The notes beneath the pieces were generated by a model. That model made no database searches. It was not told the origin of the DNA and saw only the letters and a list, made by a program, of their open reading frames with translations. Shown here piece after piece: positions 6,562 through 6,809 of a stretch of DNA of 6,809 bases (the stretch's first letter is position 1; each line of letters starts with the position of its first letter). This DNA is from an uncultured Verrucomicrobium sp. (GTDB lineage Bacteria; Verrucomicrobiota; Verrucomicrobiia; Methylacidiphilales; GAS474), in NCBI GenBank assembly GCA_903889845.1, contig CAISZB010000064.1:1-6809 (forward strand), written 5' to 3'. Both the position numbers and the translations under genes were made by a program.

Positions 6562-6809
6562 AGTCTCCTTGAACCTCCCCGTCAGCGTATGCCAACGGGA
6601 GAGGGCATCCACGGCAAAGGCCATTCTTCCAAGGAGAGTTCTCCTCCGCTGAATCCCTTATCCTTGGGAGGAATCACCATGGGGGGATTTCGGAACCGAA
6701 GCGGCCTTCTCCCTCTCCCAATAGGAGTCTGGGCGTTTTGGTCCTCTCTCCCCACACCGTACGTACCCTCGGAGATTCGGGGATTCAGCCGAGGCTGCCG
6801 CCTCGGGAG
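6562..6809. other. Gene-free stretch dense in inverted repeats; candidate structured RNA or leader
   Basis: No convincing gene lies here, and base composition is more mixed than in the coding part. Pairing possibilities on the plus strand include: 6589-6593 with 6604-6608 (5 bp); 6624-6635 with 6661-6672 (12 bp including two U-G pairs, 25-base loop); 6648-6657 in that loop with 6780-6789 (10 bp perfect, a pseudoknot if both form); 6767-6772 with 6789-6794 (6 bp); and 6789-6795 with 6800-6806 (7 bp, TGCC loop), which excludes the previous helix. Palindromes lie at 6632-6645 and 6689-6700. It could be the 5' leader of a gene beyond the window, a small RNA, or a repeat element. I match it to no known family. 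Confidence 0.35.
6789..6806 (+). repeat. Perfect inverted repeat at the window edge
   Basis: A 7-bp stem (CCGAGGC with GCCTCGG) has a TGCC loop. The left arm can instead pair with CCTCGG at 6767-6772, giving two alternative folds. Whether a U-run follows cannot be seen because the window ends three bases later. Confidence 0.6.

Noticed and set aside
6582..6809. A 75-codon minus-strand frame open to the window edge, possibly the C-terminal end of a gene.
   Set aside because: Codons lack the third-base C/G bias of the neighbours, no family is recognisable, and the inverted repeats explain the region better. It cannot be excluded without the flanking sequence.
6735..6809. Minus-strand motif around GTACGTACGGTGTG recalling the 3' part of a group II intron (domain V region).
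   Set aside because: The partner arm of domain V and the catalytic triad are not found upstream, and no reverse transcriptase is in the window.

Overview
This is a GC-rich bacterial chromosomal window with seven protein-coding genes. It has a strong C/G third-position bias in codons and almost no recognisable Shine-Dalgarno sequences. Gene content and order (trpS-scpA-scpB and a chorismate mutase fusion on one strand, ndk-panD diverging from it), together with the poor ribosome-binding sites and high GC, suggest a free-living member of the PVC group, possibly Verrucomicrobiota. That is an inference from style and synteny only; no rRNA or other marker is present. There are no insertion sequences, CRISPR arrays, tRNA genes or transfer signs inside the coding part, so it reads as core chromosome.

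Layout: positions 1-84 are an intergenic tail with a 9-bp-stem hairpin just beyond panD. The minus strand carries ndk (nucleoside diphosphate kinase, 919 to 491) followed by panD (aspartate 1-decarboxylase, 444 to 85). Positions 920-1031 are a divergent promoter region. The plus strand then carries a tight array: trpS (1032-1997), scpA (2009-2875), scpB (2872-3810, overlapping scpA by ATGA), a chorismate mutase fused to an eroded prephenate-dehydratase/ACT-like region (3836-4777), and a large proline-rich single-pass membrane protein with a coiled-coil exterior (4764-6530, overlapping its predecessor by 14 bases). Positions 6531-6809 hold no convincing gene but are unusually rich in inverted repeats.

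How the genes work together: trpS charges tRNA-Trp. ScpA and ScpB are the kleisin and kite subunits of the SMC condensin complex. The chorismate mutase sits at the Phe/Tyr branch of aromatic amino acid synthesis. The last gene is of unknown function. The spacings (11 nt, -4, 25 nt, -14) fit a single transcript with translational coupling. On the other strand ndk (NTP balance) and panD (beta-alanine for pantothenate/CoA) are probably co-transcribed.

Most interesting points: (1) the chorismate mutase fusion keeps every expected mutase residue, but its dehydratase part has lost the Thr-Arg-Phe catalytic motif, the ACT-domain phenylalanine motifs and apparently the whole second dehydratase subdomain; (2) the inside-out architecture of the proline-rich membrane protein; (3) a candidate structured RNA with mutually exclusive helices and a possible pseudoknot in 6589-6806; (4) GATA-loop hairpins after the gene ends.
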